From Corynebacterium glaucum (GTDB taxonomy: Bacteria > Actinomycetota > Actinomycetes > Mycobacteriales > Mycobacteriaceae): a stretch of 64,000 nucleotides of DNA. This document shows, piece after piece, positions 19,023 through 28,762 of the stretch. The number at the start of each line of letters is the position of its first letter. Position 1 is the first letter of the stretch. The stretch spans positions 1,352,674-1,416,673 of the forward strand of contig NZ_CP019688.1 in assembly GCF_002287505.1 (NCBI RefSeq), given 5' to 3'. The position numbers and the translations under genes are program-made. The notes under the pieces are model-generated. The model saw only the letters and a list, made by a program, of their open reading frames with translations. It had not been told where the DNA came from and searched no databases.

Positions 19023-21098
19023 TTACGCGTCCTCGGCGTGCAAGTGATCGAAGATTGTTTGCGCCAACTTCGGGCCGACGCCCTTGACCGCCTGAATCTC
19101 CTCCACCGACGCTTCCTTGATCTTCTTCACGCTGCCGAAATGCTTGACCAGGTCGGTACGACGCGCGGGCCCGAGGCCGGGCACCGCGTCGAGCGCGGAG
19201 GCGCGCATGCGTTTGGAGCGTTGCTGGCGGTGGTACGTGATGGCGAAGCGGTGCGCCTCGTCGCGTATCTGCTGGAGTAGGTACATGCCTTCGGAGTTAC
19301 GCGGCAAGATCACCGGCTCATCATCGTCGGGCACCCAGACCTCCTCGAGGCGCTTTGCCAAGCCGATGAGTTGGACGTCGACAATGCCCAGCTCCTCGAA
19401 GACTGCCTGGGCGGCGTTGACCTGCGGCTTACCTCCATCCACGATGAAAAGTTGCGGCGGGTAGGCGAAGCGCTTGTTGCCGGTGGACTCCACGTCGGCA
19501 GATTCATCTGCAAACATTAGCTCCGCGGCTTCCTCGTCCGGATTCGCCAGCTTGTCCTCGTTGTAGCGCTTGAAGCGGCGTCGCGTTACCTCGGCGATTG
19601 AGCCGACGTCGTCGGAGCGGCCGTCGCCAGCCGCCTCCTTGATGCGGTAGCGGCGGTAATCGTTCTTTTTCGGCAATCCGTCTTCAAAAACTACGAGCGA
19701 CGCCACCACGTCGGTGCCCTGGATGTGGGAGATGTCAGTGCACTCGATGCGCAGCGGCGCCTCGTCCATGCCCAGCGCATCCTGGATATCTTGCAGTGCC
19801 TGCGATCGGGCGGTGAGATCACCGACCCGCTTCAGCTTGTGCTGGTGCAAGGCGTCGGCGGCATTCTTTTGCACCGTCTCCATCAATGCCCGCTTGTCGC
19901 CGCGCTGCGGCACGCGGATGTCCACCGGCCCGTCGCGCAATTCCGTGAGCAGCGCAGTGACATCCTCGAATTCATCCGGCAGCGTCTCAACCAGAATCTC
20001 CCGCGGCACCGGCATCGGCGGCTTCACCTGGGCGCGCGATTCCTGGTCCACGCCGCGACGGCGGACCTTCTGGGCCTCGATGCGCTTGTCCTCCTCCTCT
20101 TCTTGGCGCACCCGCTCCACCGCGTCGGAGTAGTACTGCACCAGAAAATTCTGCACAAGCGTCGGCAGTGCCGGGTCGGCTTGCCCCTCATCCAAGCGCT
20201 CCATGCTGCCGGGTTCGTCGCCGGTTTTTTCCACTACCCAGCCCCGTTGCGAACGGATGCGACCGTCGCGCACGGTGAAGATCTGCACCGCGGCTTCCAG
20301 TTCATCGGTTGCAAACGCGATGACATCCGCGTCAGTGTCCGTGGAGAGCACCACAGTTTGGCGTTCCATGACCTTGTTCACAGCACCCAGGTCGTCGCGA
20401 AGCCTTGCGGCCTTTTCAAACTCCAAGTTTTCGGCCGCTGCCTCCATCTGCTGGGTGATGCCACGCACCAGCGCATCCGTGCGCCCAGACATGAAGCCCA
20501 TGAAGCCTTGGACGATTTCGTCGTACTCTTCCTCGTTCACACGACCCACGCACGGTGCCGAGCACTTGTCGATGTAACCGAGCAAGCACGGCCGCCCGAG
20601 CTGCTCATGGCGGTTGTACACACCGTTCGAGCAGGTGCGGATCGGAAACACCCGCGTGAGCAGGTCGAGCGTCTCACGCACCGCCCACGCGTGGCTAAAC
20701 GGTCCGAAGTAGCGCACACCCTTTCGCTTCGGGCCACGGTAGAAGAACGCGCGCGGATACTTCTCTTTTACGCTGACGGCAAGCAGCGGGTAGGTCTTGT
20801 CGTCGCGGTACATGACGTTGAACCACGGATCGAAGCGCTTGATCCAGGTGTATTCCAGCTGCAGCGCCTCAACTTCGCTGGCGACCACGGTCCACTCCAC
20901 CGACGCCGCGGTGAACACCATCTGGCGGGTGCGCGGGTGCAGTGTTCGGGGAGGCTGGAAATAGTTGTTCAGCCGCGAGCGCAGGTTCTTCGCCTTGCCG
21001 ACGTACACGACGCGCCCGTTCGCGTCGCGGAATTTGTACACGCCCGGCTCGGTCGGGATGGTCCCCGGTGCCGGGCGGTAGTCCTTGGGGTTGGCCAC
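19023..21098 (-). CDS. uvrC: excinuclease ABC subunit C
   Basis: Dual-incision nuclease of nucleotide excision repair, 691 residues. Order of domains: GIY-YIG nuclease ([20 protein letters not shown] from about 19), cysteine-containing region, UVR motif near 210-240 ([15 protein letters not shown]), RNase H-like C-terminal nuclease ([16 protein letters not shown]) and tandem helix-hairpin-helix motifs at the end ([18 protein letters not shown]). GTG start; its AGGAGG overlaps the stop of the upstream membrane protein gene, implying coupling. Confidence 0.97.
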   Translation of the reverse strand: MANPKDYRPAPGTIPTEPGVYKFRDANGRVVYVGKAKNLRSRLNNYFQPPRTLHPRTRQMVFTAASVEWTVVASEVEALQLEYTWIKRFDPWFNVMYRDDKTYPLLAVSVKEKYPRAFFYRGPKRKGVRYFGPFSHAWAVRETLDLLTRVFPIRTCSNGVYNRHEQLGRPCLLGYIDKCSAPCVGRVNEEEYDEIVQGFMGFMSGRTDALVRGITQQMEAAAENLEFEKAARLRDDLGAVNKVMERQTVVLSTDTDADVIAFATDELEAAVQIFTVRDGRIRSQRGWVVEKTGDEPGSMERLDEGQADPALPTLVQNFLVQYYSDAVERVRQEEEEDKRIEAQKVRRRGVDQESRAQVKPPMPVPREILVETLPDEFEDVTALLTELRDGPVDIRVPQRGDKRALMETVQKNAADALHQHKLKRVGDLTARSQALQDIQDALGMDEAPLRIECTDISHIQGTDVVASLVVFEDGLPKKNDYRRYRIKEAAGDGRSDDVGSIAEVTRRRFKRYNEDKLANPDEEAAELMFADESADVESTGNKRFAYPPQLFIVDGGKPQVNAAQAVFEELGIVDVQLIGLAKRLEEVWVPDDDEPVILPRNSEGMYLLQQIRDEAHRFAITYHRQQRSKRMRASALDAVPGLGPARRTDLVKHFGSVKKIKEASVEEIQAVKGVGPKLAQTIFDHLHAEDA

Positions 21099-21115
21099 AG
21101 TTAAGCGAAGGCCTC

Positions 21116-21658
21116 CTAATCTTCCGGCATGTATTGCGCTTCAAGCACACGGAACTTATCGACGGCCTGGAGTGCGCGTTCCTTATCCCCAATGTGAATC
21201 GCCCACAGCGGCACATACTCGAAATCGGGGAGCTCGAGGCGAGCCATCCGGGAGCCCTGCGGGAAATTGAGTCCGTAGATGACTGCCCACGGGTAAAAGC
21301 GGGTGCCGATGATGTTGGTCACCTGCACGCCGTCTTCGTTCGCGCGCACACGCGGCCGGCTCAGTGCGATCCAGGACAGCACCGAGATGATCAATCCGAT
21401 GCCGATGAAGGCGAACTTGTCGATGCCTGTAATCGCTACGCCAGTGAACTCGACGTCAACCACCGCGGCCATGAAGAAGTGCACCGCCATGACGACAAGG
21501 ATCCATACCACCGCCACGCGCCGCAGGTACACTGAGCGCACTTCGAACTCCCACGGCTTTGTCGTGGTCGCGGCGTGGGGGTCGGTGGCGGTGAGGTACG
21601 CAAGCTCGCTGTCGCTCAACCTGGGTTGGGATTTCTCGTGGTCGCTCACTGCGCTCAA
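21116..21658 (-). CDS. PH-domain membrane protein (conserved in corynebacteria)
   Basis: 180 residues: a polar N-terminus of about 45, two close membrane helices (about 47-68 and 80-98) and a C-terminal soluble part resembling a bacterial PH (bPH) domain ([21 protein letters not shown]). The conserved place between ribH and uvrC does not reveal a function. The start is uncertain: TTG at 21658 has GGAG 4 nt before it, and GTG at 21649 is also possible. The 54-bp gap to ribH holds a small hairpin TCAATC-TTTT-GATTGA at 21695-21710 that may weakly terminate. Confidence 0.75.
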   Translation of the reverse strand: MSAVSDHEKSQPRLSDSELAYLTATDPHAATTTKPWEFEVRSVYLRRVAVVWILVVMAVHFFMAAVVDVEFTGVAITGIDKFAFIGIGLIISVLSWIALSRPRVRANEDGVQVTNIIGTRFYPWAVIYGLNFPQGSRMARLELPDFEYVPLWAIHIGDKERALQAVDKFRVLEAQYMPED

Positions 21659-21712
21659 AATACTCCGCTCAGAAGACTCCGGTCGAATGCATGATCAATC
21701 TTTTGATTGAGT

Positions 21713-22198
21713 CTAACCCTTGACCCGCAAGGATTGGACTTTGCGCAGCTCAACAGCGGTGCTGAGTGCGGCGCGCAGGGCGTCAGCGCCTTTGTCCTCG
21801 ACTGCCCCCTCACCGCCGGCACGCTCACGCGCTTGGGCATCATTGTCGACGGTCAGCACTCCATTGCCCACTGGAGTTTCCTCATCGAGTGCGATGCGAG
21901 TCAGCCCTTGGGTGACGGAATCGCAAACATAGTCAAAGTGGGCAGTTTGGCCGCGAATCACGCACCCTAGTGCCACCACTGCGTCGTACCGCCTGGCGCA
22001 CGCCTGCACCACAACCGGGAGCTCCAATGCGCCGTCCACCCGATAGGTATCAGCTTTGACTCCCAATTCGCGCGCCGTTGCCAATGCCCGTTCCAAGAGG
22101 TCGTCGACAATTGCCTGGTTCCAACGCGCGGCCACCACGGCAACTGTGAGTCCCTCTGCGCGCAGCTGCTGATGTTGCGGCAACCCTTTCGCAACCAT
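21713..22198 (-). CDS. ribH: 6,7-dimethyl-8-ribityllumazine synthase
   Basis: Penultimate step of riboflavin synthesis: condenses the ribityl-amino-uracil with 3,4-dihydroxy-2-butanone 4-phosphate. It has 161 residues with [51 protein letters not shown] and the HFDYV catalytic histidine. It starts 2 nt after the ribA stop. The riboflavin genes form one tightly packed run with rpe and rsmB. Confidence 0.95.
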   Translation of the reverse strand: MVAKGLPQHQQLRAEGLTVAVVAARWNQAIVDDLLERALATARELGVKADTYRVDGALELPVVVQACARRYDAVVALGCVIRGQTAHFDYVCDSVTQGLTRIALDEETPVGNGVLTVDNDAQARERAGGEGAVEDKGADALRAALSTAVELRKVQSLRVKG

Positions 22199-22200
22199 GT

Positions 22201-23532
22201 CTATCTGCCCCCTTCGGCGTTCGCATTCGGCCCTCTTGTTCGGCCGTCCGATTCGGATGTGTCATATTCCGGATGAGCCGCCAGCCAGGTCCCGATCGCG
22301 GTGAGGTCGTGACCGAGACGGTCACGCTTCGTGCGCAGGTAGTCAATGTTGTCATGCGAAGGGGCTATTTCAATCCTGGTGCGCCCCAGCACTTTAGGAC
22401 CAAAGCCACTCAGCGCTTCCACCTTTTCCGGGTTATTCGACAAGGCGGTGAATGCACTCACGCCGAGATCCGCAAGGATCTGACCCGCGACAGAGTACTC
22501 ACGAGCGTCGATAGGTAATCCCTGCTCCAAATTCGCGTCGACAGTATCCATCCCCTCGTCCTGGAGCCGGTACGCCGCAAGCTTTGCGACGAGTCCGATA
22601 CCGCGCCCTTCGTGCCCCCGCACGTACACCACTACCCCGCGCCCAGCTTCTTGCACCCGCCGCATTGATTCGTGCAGCTGGGGGCCGCAATCGCAACGGC
22701 GCGAAGCGAACACGTCGCCGGTGAGGCATTCCGAGTGCACCCGCACGAGCACGCCTTCGCCGCCGGTGACGTCCCCGGCGACGAGCGCGATGTGCTCTGA
22801 GCCGTCGATCTCATTGTGATACCCGTATGCAGTGAACTCGCCGAATTCCGTTGGCAGGCGCGTCTGGGTCTCGCGGTGCACAAAACGCTGTTCACGCCGC
22901 ACGTGCGCGATGAGTTGCTCAATGGAGATCAACTTGAGGTGATGAGTATCGGCAAACCGGCGCAGCTCGTCGAAGCGGGCCATCTCGCTCGGATCGTCTT
23001 CCGAGACAATCTCGCAGAGCACCCCAGCGGGTCGCAGACCCGCCAACCGCGCGAGGTCAACCGCTGCTTCTGTGTGCCCGTCGCGGGCCAGCACGCCGCC
23101 GCGACGCGCGCGCAGCGGCACCACGTGGCCAGGCCGGGTGAAATCCCCCGGTTGCGCAGCTGCGCTGGCAAGCCGAGTGATGGTTTCGGCGCGCGATCGA
23201 GCCGAGATCCCGGTGGTGCCGGTAGCTGCATCAACGGTCACGGCGTAGGCGGTGCCGCGCGCATCCTCGTTGTGCGCCACCATTGGGGGTAGGCCGAGCC
23301 TTGTCGCGTCCGCGTCCTCCAGCGACACGCAGATGAAGCCGGAGGTGTGGCGCACCATGAACGCCACCAGCTCCGGGGTGGCCAGCTCGGCTGCGAAGAT
23401 AAGGTCCCCTTCGTTCTCACGGTCTTCGCTGTCCACCACCACTACCGCCTCTCCGCGGGCGATTGCCGCAATGGCGTCCTCCACCGAGTCCAAGCTGGCA
23501 GCGTGATCGCGCGAGTCTGAGGGGGTATTCAT
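22201..23532 (-). CDS. ribA: bifunctional DHBP synthase / GTP cyclohydrolase II
   Basis: Fusion of 443 residues. The N-terminal half (to about 205) is 3,4-dihydroxy-2-butanone 4-phosphate synthase with the acidic metal loop [16 protein letters not shown]. The C-terminal half is GTP cyclohydrolase II with the zinc cysteines in [19 protein letters not shown] and the catalytic segment [12 protein letters not shown]. It supplies both branches of the riboflavin pathway. No FMN riboswitch is visible in the short intergenic gap before it. Confidence 0.96.
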   Translation of the reverse strand: MNTPSDSRDHAASLDSVEDAIAAIARGEAVVVVDSEDRENEGDLIFAAELATPELVAFMVRHTSGFICVSLEDADATRLGLPPMVAHNEDARGTAYAVTVDAATGTTGISARSRAETITRLASAAAQPGDFTRPGHVVPLRARRGGVLARDGHTEAAVDLARLAGLRPAGVLCEIVSEDDPSEMARFDELRRFADTHHLKLISIEQLIAHVRREQRFVHRETQTRLPTEFGEFTAYGYHNEIDGSEHIALVAGDVTGGEGVLVRVHSECLTGDVFASRRCDCGPQLHESMRRVQEAGRGVVVYVRGHEGRGIGLVAKLAAYRLQDEGMDTVDANLEQGLPIDAREYSVAGQILADLGVSAFTALSNNPEKVEALSGFGPKVLGRTRIEIAPSHDNIDYLRTKRDRLGHDLTAIGTWLAAHPEYDTSESDGRTRGPNANAEGGR

Positions 23533-23543
23533 GTGGGCTTACT

Positions 23544-24176
23544 CTAGCCCTGCACCATTTTCTCCACGTACTTGGCCACAATGTCCACTTCAAGGTTCAC
23601 TGGTTGGCCCACCAAGAGGTCCCCGGCCGTGGTGTCTCGCAACGTGGTGGGAATCAAGGACACCTCGAACCACGGTTGGGTTTGGTCGGTCGCACCAGAG
23701 TCGTTGGACGCAACAGTCGCACTGGAAACTGCCGACACTGTCAACGAGGTGCCGTTGACGGCGATCGACCCCTTTTCCACGACGTATCGCGACAGCTCTG
23801 AAGGCACGCTGAAGCGAAACACCTCCCAGTGCTGCGACGGCTCGCGCGCGAGCAACGTGCCGACACCGTCGACATGGCCTTGGACGATGTGGCCGCCAAA
23901 GCGCGCGCTGGCCGCCAGCGCCCGTTCAAGGTTGACTTTGGACCCGGGCTCATAGGTTGCTAACCGGGAACGGATCAGCGTTTCGCGCATCACATCGGCG
24001 GTGAAAACGCCAGCGTTGACGTCGATCACCGTGAGACAGACGCCGTCGACTGCGATCGAGTCACCCGGTGTCGCGTCCGAGGTTGCTTTGGGCGCCCGCA
24101 CCGCGATGCGCACTGCGTCGTCAAGCTTGCGAAGCTCCTCAACCGTGCCGATTTCTTCAACGAGTCCGGTGAACAT
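23544..24176 (-). CDS. ribE: riboflavin synthase, alpha chain
   Basis: Dismutates two lumazines into riboflavin. The 210-residue protein has the two-fold lumazine-binding repeat: MFTGLVEEIGTVEEL opens the first barrel and GHIVQGHVDGVGTLL the second. The ATG at 24176 is supported by GGAGAG and by the invariant MFTG start; the longer upstream frame is rejected. The start lies 20 bp inside the end of ribD. It is called ribC in some corynebacterial annotations. Confidence 0.95.
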   Translation of the reverse strand: MFTGLVEEIGTVEELRKLDDAVRIAVRAPKATSDATPGDSIAVDGVCLTVIDVNAGVFTADVMRETLIRSRLATYEPGSKVNLERALAASARFGGHIVQGHVDGVGTLLAREPSQHWEVFRFSVPSELSRYVVEKGSIAVNGTSLTVSAVSSATVASNDSGATDQTQPWFEVSLIPTTLRDTTAGDLLVGQPVNLEVDIVAKYVEKMVQG

Positions 24177-25185
24177 CTCTCTCCATTTCAATGAGCACAT
24201 CTTCGCCCACGCCGCGAACGTCGGTAATGCGGAAACGATGAGCTTCGGTGATGGTGTCTGCAATTGCGCGATCCACTACCCCGCGGCCAGCACCGAGAAG
24301 CGCCGGGGCAATATACGCCTGCACCGCATCGACGAGGTCGAGCTCGAGGAAACTGGCATTAAGCTTCGCTCCGCCCTCGACAAGTGCGTCGCGTGCCCCG
24401 GCTTCCCAGAGCGCATTCAGGGCCTCCTGGGGCGTGGGGTACTGCTCAAACCCAAGCCTTGTCAGGTTGCCCTCGGGCACACATCGCTTGCCGACGACCA
24501 CGCGACGCGGCTGATGCTCACGCAACGAGCCGTCCGGGTAGCGCCCACTCAGCGATGGGTTATCCGCGATTACAGTGCCGGTACCAACGATAATGGCGTC
24601 GCGTTTCGTGCGATCTTGGTGCACATGCTCACGCGCCTCGCTGCCGGTGATCCATTTGCTCGTTCCATCCGCTGCCGCAGTGAACCCATCGAGTGTGGAG
24701 GCGAATTTAAGCGTCACGCTGGGCCGGCCGAGGCGCACTGATCGCAACCACGGCTGGAGCGCCGCGACCCGCATAGGCTGAAACACCACTTCAATGCCGT
24801 TGGCGCGCAGGTGCTCCGCCCCACCCGCGGCCGGCGCGAACGGGTCCGCGGTAAGGTAGACCACCCGCGCGATGCCTGCTTCGACCAGTGCACGCGAGCA
24901 CGGGCCGGTGCGGCCAGTGTGGTTGCACGGCTCCAGGGTAACCACGGCCGTCGCACCGTGGGCGCGTGCTCCTGCTGAGGTTAAGGCGTTGATCTCTGCG
25001 TGCGGGCCGCCGGCAGGCGCTGTGGAGCCGGTGGCGATGAGCTCGCCGGTGGCACCGACGATTGCGCACCCCACTGGCGGATTCGGCGATGTTGTGCCGC
25101 GCACGACCTCACCTACACGGATCGCTGCTGAAATGGCAGCAGTAAGGCCTGTGAGGTCAGTGAGGTCGGTGAGGTCTTGGTTCAC
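24157..25185 (-). CDS. ribD: riboflavin biosynthesis deaminase/reductase RibD
   Basis: Bifunctional enzyme of 342 residues. The N-terminal deaminase domain has the zinc site H62-A63-E64 and C87/C96 in TLEPCNHTGRTGPC. The C-terminal NADPH reductase domain has TLKFASTLDGFTA and VGTGTVIADNP. GTG start overlaps the rpe stop (GTGA). Its first residues are an Asp-Leu-Thr repeat (DLTDLTDLTGLT) encoded by 9-bp tandem repeats at about 25152-25178, outside the conserved domain. Confidence 0.95.
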   Translation of the reverse strand: MNQDLTDLTDLTGLTAAISAAIRVGEVVRGTTSPNPPVGCAIVGATGELIATGSTAPAGGPHAEINALTSAGARAHGATAVVTLEPCNHTGRTGPCSRALVEAGIARVVYLTADPFAPAAGGAEHLRANGIEVVFQPMRVAALQPWLRSVRLGRPSVTLKFASTLDGFTAAADGTSKWITGSEAREHVHQDRTKRDAIIVGTGTVIADNPSLSGRYPDGSLREHQPRRVVVGKRCVPEGNLTRLGFEQYPTPQEALNALWEAGARDALVEGGAKLNASFLELDLVDAVQAYIAPALLGAGRGVVDRAIADTITEAHRFRITDVRGVGEDVLIEMERDVHRTR

Positions 25186-25844
25186 GCTTGCCGCGCTTCG
25201 CCTGCCAGCGCCCGCAAGCGATCCACCGCTTCCGCCGGGTTTTCGGCGCCGAACACGGCGCTACCTGCTACAAACGCATCCACACCAGCCTCGGCAGCCT
25301 GCGCAATGGTCTCCACGCCGATGCCGCCATCGATGCCAATGAGAGTGTCCAGTCCCTGCGCGGAGATCGCATCGCGCAGCGTCATCACCTTGCCCAGCAC
25401 CTCCGGCATGAACTTCTGCCCGCCGAAACCGGGTTCAACGCTCATCACCATCACCTGGTCGAAGTGCTCTAAAGAGTCCAGGTAAGGCTCGATAGGAGTG
25501 CCAGGTTTGATCGCAAACCCGGATTGCACACCCAGCTCGCGGCACTGCTTTGCGGCCGCCACGTGATCATCCACCGCCTCTACGTGGAACACCAGCCGGT
25601 CGCCGCCGGCGTTGACGTAGGTCTCGAACCACCGCTGCGGCTCCTCAATCATCAGGTGCATGTCGAGGAACTGGTCAGTCACCCCGTCCACAGCCTTAGT
25701 CACGTCGGGGCCGAAGGACAGATTAGGCACGAAGTGGCCGTCCATGATGTCGACGTGGATGAGGTCGGCGTTTGCGACCTTGCGCACGTCGTCGCCAAGC
25801 GCGGCGTAGTCAGCGGCCAAGATCGAAGGCGCAATGTAAATCAT
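25182..25844 (-). CDS. rpe: ribulose-phosphate 3-epimerase
   Basis: Interconverts ribulose 5-phosphate and xylulose 5-phosphate. TIM barrel of 220 residues with IAPSILAADYA, HVDIMDGHFVPNLSFGP (metal histidines and aspartate) and VEPGFGGQKF. The ATG at 25844 overlaps the rsmB stop (ATGA). Ribulose 5-phosphate is the substrate of RibA's DHBP synthase, which may explain its place within the riboflavin run. Confidence 0.96.
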   Translation of the reverse strand: MIYIAPSILAADYAALGDDVRKVANADLIHVDIMDGHFVPNLSFGPDVTKAVDGVTDQFLDMHLMIEEPQRWFETYVNAGGDRLVFHVEAVDDHVAAAKQCRELGVQSGFAIKPGTPIEPYLDSLEHFDQVMVMSVEPGFGGQKFMPEVLGKVMTLRDAISAQGLDTLIGIDGGIGVETIAQAAEAGVDAFVAGSAVFGAENPAEAVDRLRALAGEARQA

Positions 25845-27280
25845 GCGTCCAAGGGTAGCTTTCGCAGCACAGCCAAGAACATCGCGTCGGTGCCATGCCG
25901 GTGCGGCCACATCTGCGCACTCGGATGCTCGCCCACATCGTCCATCCCATTCAAAAACTCGCGCGCGTCAAGTTCCTCAATGCCCCCAAGAGCTTTTTGC
26001 TTATCGACGACTCCCCTGGTCTCCCTCATATCAGGAGAACACGTCGAATACACGACCACACCGCCGGGTTTCACGAGGTTGACCGCAGAAGCCAACAGCT
26101 CGGATTGGAGCGTATTCAGCTCGGCGATGTCTTCCTCGGTCTTCGTCCAGCGCGCCTCTGGGCGGCGGCGCAGGGCGCCGAGACCGGAGCACGGGGCGTC
26201 GACAAGCACTCGATCGAAACTGCCTGCCTCGAGACCTGGATCCCGACCGTCGGCGACTTTGACTGTCACCGGCAGCTCGCCGACTGCCTTGCGGATCAGC
26301 TCGGCGCGGTGCGGGGCGATTTCGATGGCGGTGACGTCGGCGGCATCGATGGCTGCCAGGGAGCCGACGAGTGCGGCCTTTCCGCCGGGGCCCGCGCAGA
26401 GATCGAGCCAGCGCCCCTGATCGTCGTCGACCGGTACCTCCGTGAGAGCGCGGGCAATGAGCTGCGAGCCCTCGTCCTGCACCCCGGCTAGTCCGTCGCG
26501 GACTTCTTGGAGCTGGCCCGGGTCGCCTTCTGGCAGGTAGACGGCGTAAGGCGAGTACTTGCCCTCTTCCCCGCCGGTGGTCAGCGCGAGTTCCTCGGCG
26601 CTGATCTCGCCAGGGCGGGCCACAAGATGCACGATGGGGCGCTCCGAGTCGGCGGCCAGTGCGGCGTCGAGTTCGGCCTCGGCGCGGTCACCGAGGGCCG
26701 TCGCAAAGCTGCGGGAGATCCACTCGGGGTGCGCATGGTGGGTGTCGTGCTGGGCCAGCCACTTCTCCGCCGGGGTGCGCGAGATCGAGCGGAGCACGCC
26801 GTTGGCGAAGCCCTTGGCCTTCTCCTGGTTCGCGGCCTCGACGAGACGCACCGAGGTGTCCACCGCCGCGTGATCCTCGACGCGGGTGTAGAGGAGCTGG
26901 TACGCGCCGAGTCGCACGGCTGCGAGCACCTCCGGCGCGATCTGCTCTAGCGGGCGCGAGGCGTTTTCGGCGATGACGGCGTCGAGCACGCCCATGGTGC
27001 GCAGCGTGCCGTACGTCAGCTCGGTGGCGAACGCCGCGTCACGGCCCTTGATCTTGCGCTCCTTGAGCAGGCCGGGCAGCGTGAGGTTGGCGAATGCCCC
27101 GTCGCGGGTGACGCGCAGGATGACCTCGAAAGCTGCCTCGCGGGGAGCGTCGCCGATTGAGGCAGGACGCGACTTCACGCTGTAGCGCTGCTTCCCTTGC
27201 TCTTGCTTCGCCTGCCGCTGCGTTTGCTGCTTCGGCTGCTCGCGCCGGCCCGCAGCACGGGAACGGAATCCGCCACTCAT
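25841..27280 (-). CDS. rsmB: 16S rRNA (cytosine-5)-methyltransferase RsmB
   Basis: SAM-dependent RNA methyltransferase of 479 residues. A basic, glutamine-rich tail of about 40 residues precedes the NusB-like RNA-binding domain (APREAAFEVILRVTRDGAFANL). The methyltransferase domain has the SAM loop LCAGPGGKAALVGSLA and both catalytic cysteines, in VDAPCSGLGALRRRP and VYSTCSPD. ATG overlaps the fmt stop (ATGA). A repeat copy encodes VDKQ in the last third, just before a loop leading to the C-terminus. Confidence 0.93.
   Translation of the reverse strand: MSGGFRSRAAGRREQPKQQTQRQAKQEQGKQRYSVKSRPASIGDAPREAAFEVILRVTRDGAFANLTLPGLLKERKIKGRDAAFATELTYGTLRTMGVLDAVIAENASRPLEQIAPEVLAAVRLGAYQLLYTRVEDHAAVDTSVRLVEAANQEKAKGFANGVLRSISRTPAEKWLAQHDTHHAHPEWISRSFATALGDRAEAELDAALAADSERPIVHLVARPGEISAEELALTTGGEEGKYSPYAVYLPEGDPGQLQEVRDGLAGVQDEGSQLIARALTEVPVDDDQGRWLDLCAGPGGKAALVGSLAAIDAADVTAIEIAPHRAELIRKAVGELPVTVKVADGRDPGLEAGSFDRVLVDAPCSGLGALRRRPEARWTKTEEDIAELNTLQSELLASAVNLVKPGGVVVYSTCSPDMRETRGVVDKQKALGGIEELDAREFLNGMDDVGEHPSAQMWPHRHGTDAMFLAVLRKLPLDA
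25999..26009 (+). repeat. dispersed repeat GCTTATCGACG, copy 5
   Basis: Exact core, preceded by AGCTTTTT and followed by ACTCCCCTGG, one of the best flank matches. It lies in rsmB on the strand opposite to the gene. Confidence 0.75.
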
Positions 27281-28215
27281 TCGAACACCACCTTGTTCTC
27301 TGCGTTCCCTGGGTTTGCGAAGTATCCACGCGCCCAGTCGGCTGCATTCATCATCTTCTTGCCGGGCGGCTGAATGCGGCTCAGAACCACATCGCTTGTA
27401 CCAGTGCCGACGCGCACCTCCTTCTTGGTAGCTACGACCTCACCCGGGGCCAAGTCGGCCGTGTCCGTAGGCCGCACGGGCTCCACCTTGACGCGCTCCC
27501 CACCCAGCGTGGTCCATGCACCCGGCGCCGCGGTGTAGGCGCGGATCGCGCGGTCGACGACCTCCACCGGCTGCGTCCAATCGATCCGGGCGTCCTCGAC
27601 GGCGATCTTCGGTGCGTAGGTGCCGTCCTCCGGTTGGGGCTTGGGCACGATGGCGCCATCTTCGAGCCCGTCCATGGTCTCCACGAGGGTCGCCGCACCT
27701 TGAGACGCAAGGCGCGCGAGCAATGCATCAGCAGTGTCGTCGGAGCCGATTGGCTCGGGCATGACGTTGAGCACGTCACCGGTGTCCAGGCCTTCGTCGA
27801 TGCGGAACACGGTGGCCGCGGTCTCGGTGTCTCCGTTGAGGATCGCGTGCTGCACCGGCGCCGCCCCGCGCCATTGCGGAAGCAACGAGAAGTGGAGGTT
27901 CACCCAGCCGTGGGTCGGGATGTCGAGCATGTCGGCCGGGATCAGGTTGCCGTAGGCCACCACCGGGATGCAGTCCGGAGCCAGCTCGCGCAGCCGGGCG
28001 CGGATCTCCTCGTTGTTTTTCAGCGTTTCCGGCGTGAGCACCTCAATGCCGTGCTCGAGCGCGAGCTCCTTGACCGGCGAGGGGTGCAGCGTGCGGCCAC
28101 GACCCTTGCGGGCGTCTGGGCGGCTGAGCACGCCAACGACCTCGTGGCGCGATGCGATGAGCTGCCGCAGCGGCTCGACGGCCGGCTCGGGGGTGCCTGC
28201 GAACACTAGGCGCAT
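27277..28215 (-). CDS. fmt: methionyl-tRNA formyltransferase
   Basis: Formylates initiator Met-tRNA with 10-formyltetrahydrofolate. The 312-residue protein has the catalytic pair N106 and H108 in VNLHFSLLPQWRGAAP, the folate-site region and a C-terminal OB-like domain. ATG with GGAGGA upstream, 15 bp after def. The fmt-rsmB junction is an ATGA overlap. Confidence 0.96.
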   Translation of the reverse strand: MRLVFAGTPEPAVEPLRQLIASRHEVVGVLSRPDARKGRGRTLHPSPVKELALEHGIEVLTPETLKNNEEIRARLRELAPDCIPVVAYGNLIPADMLDIPTHGWVNLHFSLLPQWRGAAPVQHAILNGDTETAATVFRIDEGLDTGDVLNVMPEPIGSDDTADALLARLASQGAATLVETMDGLEDGAIVPKPQPEDGTYAPKIAVEDARIDWTQPVEVVDRAIRAYTAAPGAWTTLGGERVKVEPVRPTDTADLAPGEVVATKKEVRVGTGTSDVVLSRIQPPGKKMMNAADWARGYFANPGNAENKVVFE

Positions 28216-28230
28216 GAAGGTGTGTCCTCC

Positions 28231-28728
28231 TTAGTTGTTGAACCAGTCAGCTGCGCGAATCTCCGCCATCGCGGCCTTGCGGTCAGCTGGTTCCATCCGT
28301 GACAGGAACAGTACCCCGTCCAGGTGGTCGGTTTCGTGCTGGATGCAGCGCGCCAGCAACCCGTTCGCCCGCAGCGTCACCGGCCTGCCATACATGTCGT
28401 ACCCTGTCGCCACCACCGCCGCGTGTCGGGTGACTTCCGCGCGAATGCCGGGGATGGACAAGCACCCTTCCCCTCCGGTCTGCATCGCATCTCCCAGCGG
28501 GTGCCAGACAGGGTTGATCAGGTGGCCGCGCATGCCCAGGCAGGCATACACGAACACCCGCTGGGTCACTCCGATTTGGTTGGCAGCGAGCCCCACGCCC
28601 CCGGCGGCGTCCATGGTGGCCTCCATGTCCCGCACCAGCACCCTCAGCCCGTCGTCGAACCGTTCGACAGGTGAGGCTGCGGTGGTAAGCACTGGGTCGC
28701 CGAAGTAGCGGAGGGGTCGTTGGGCCAT
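28231..28728 (-). CDS. def: peptide deformylase
   Basis: Metalloenzyme removing the formyl group from nascent proteins, 165 residues. All three motifs are intact: GVGLAANQIG at 44-53, EGCLS at 87-91 with ligand C89, and QHETDHLDG at 130-138. I placed the start at 28728 because the family begins close to RPLRYFGDPVL and TAGACT lies 8 nt upstream, suggesting a leaderless mRNA. An in-frame TTG at 28761 would add 11 residues and overlap the priA stop. Confidence 0.94.
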   Translation of the reverse strand: MAQRPLRYFGDPVLTTAASPVERFDDGLRVLVRDMEATMDAAGGVGLAANQIGVTQRVFVYACLGMRGHLINPVWHPLGDAMQTGGEGCLSIPGIRAEVTRHAAVVATGYDMYGRPVTLRANGLLARCIQHETDHLDGVLFLSRMEPADRKAAMAEIRAADWFNN

Positions 28729-28736
28729 GCCGGACA

Positions 28737-28742
28737 AGTCTA
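28737..28742 (-). promoter_or_regulatory. putative -10 box (TAGACT), leaderless promoter of def
   Basis: TAGACT on the minus strand, 8 nt before the ATG at 28728; no Shine-Dalgarno is present. Confidence 0.5.
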
Positions 28743-28762
28743 GTGACCCGCAGTCGATCAAC

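Noticed and set aside
23533-25910. FMN riboswitch in the riboflavin gene run
   Set aside because: All junctions are overlaps or gaps of a few bases; there is no room for the aptamer and none of its conserved stems is seen.
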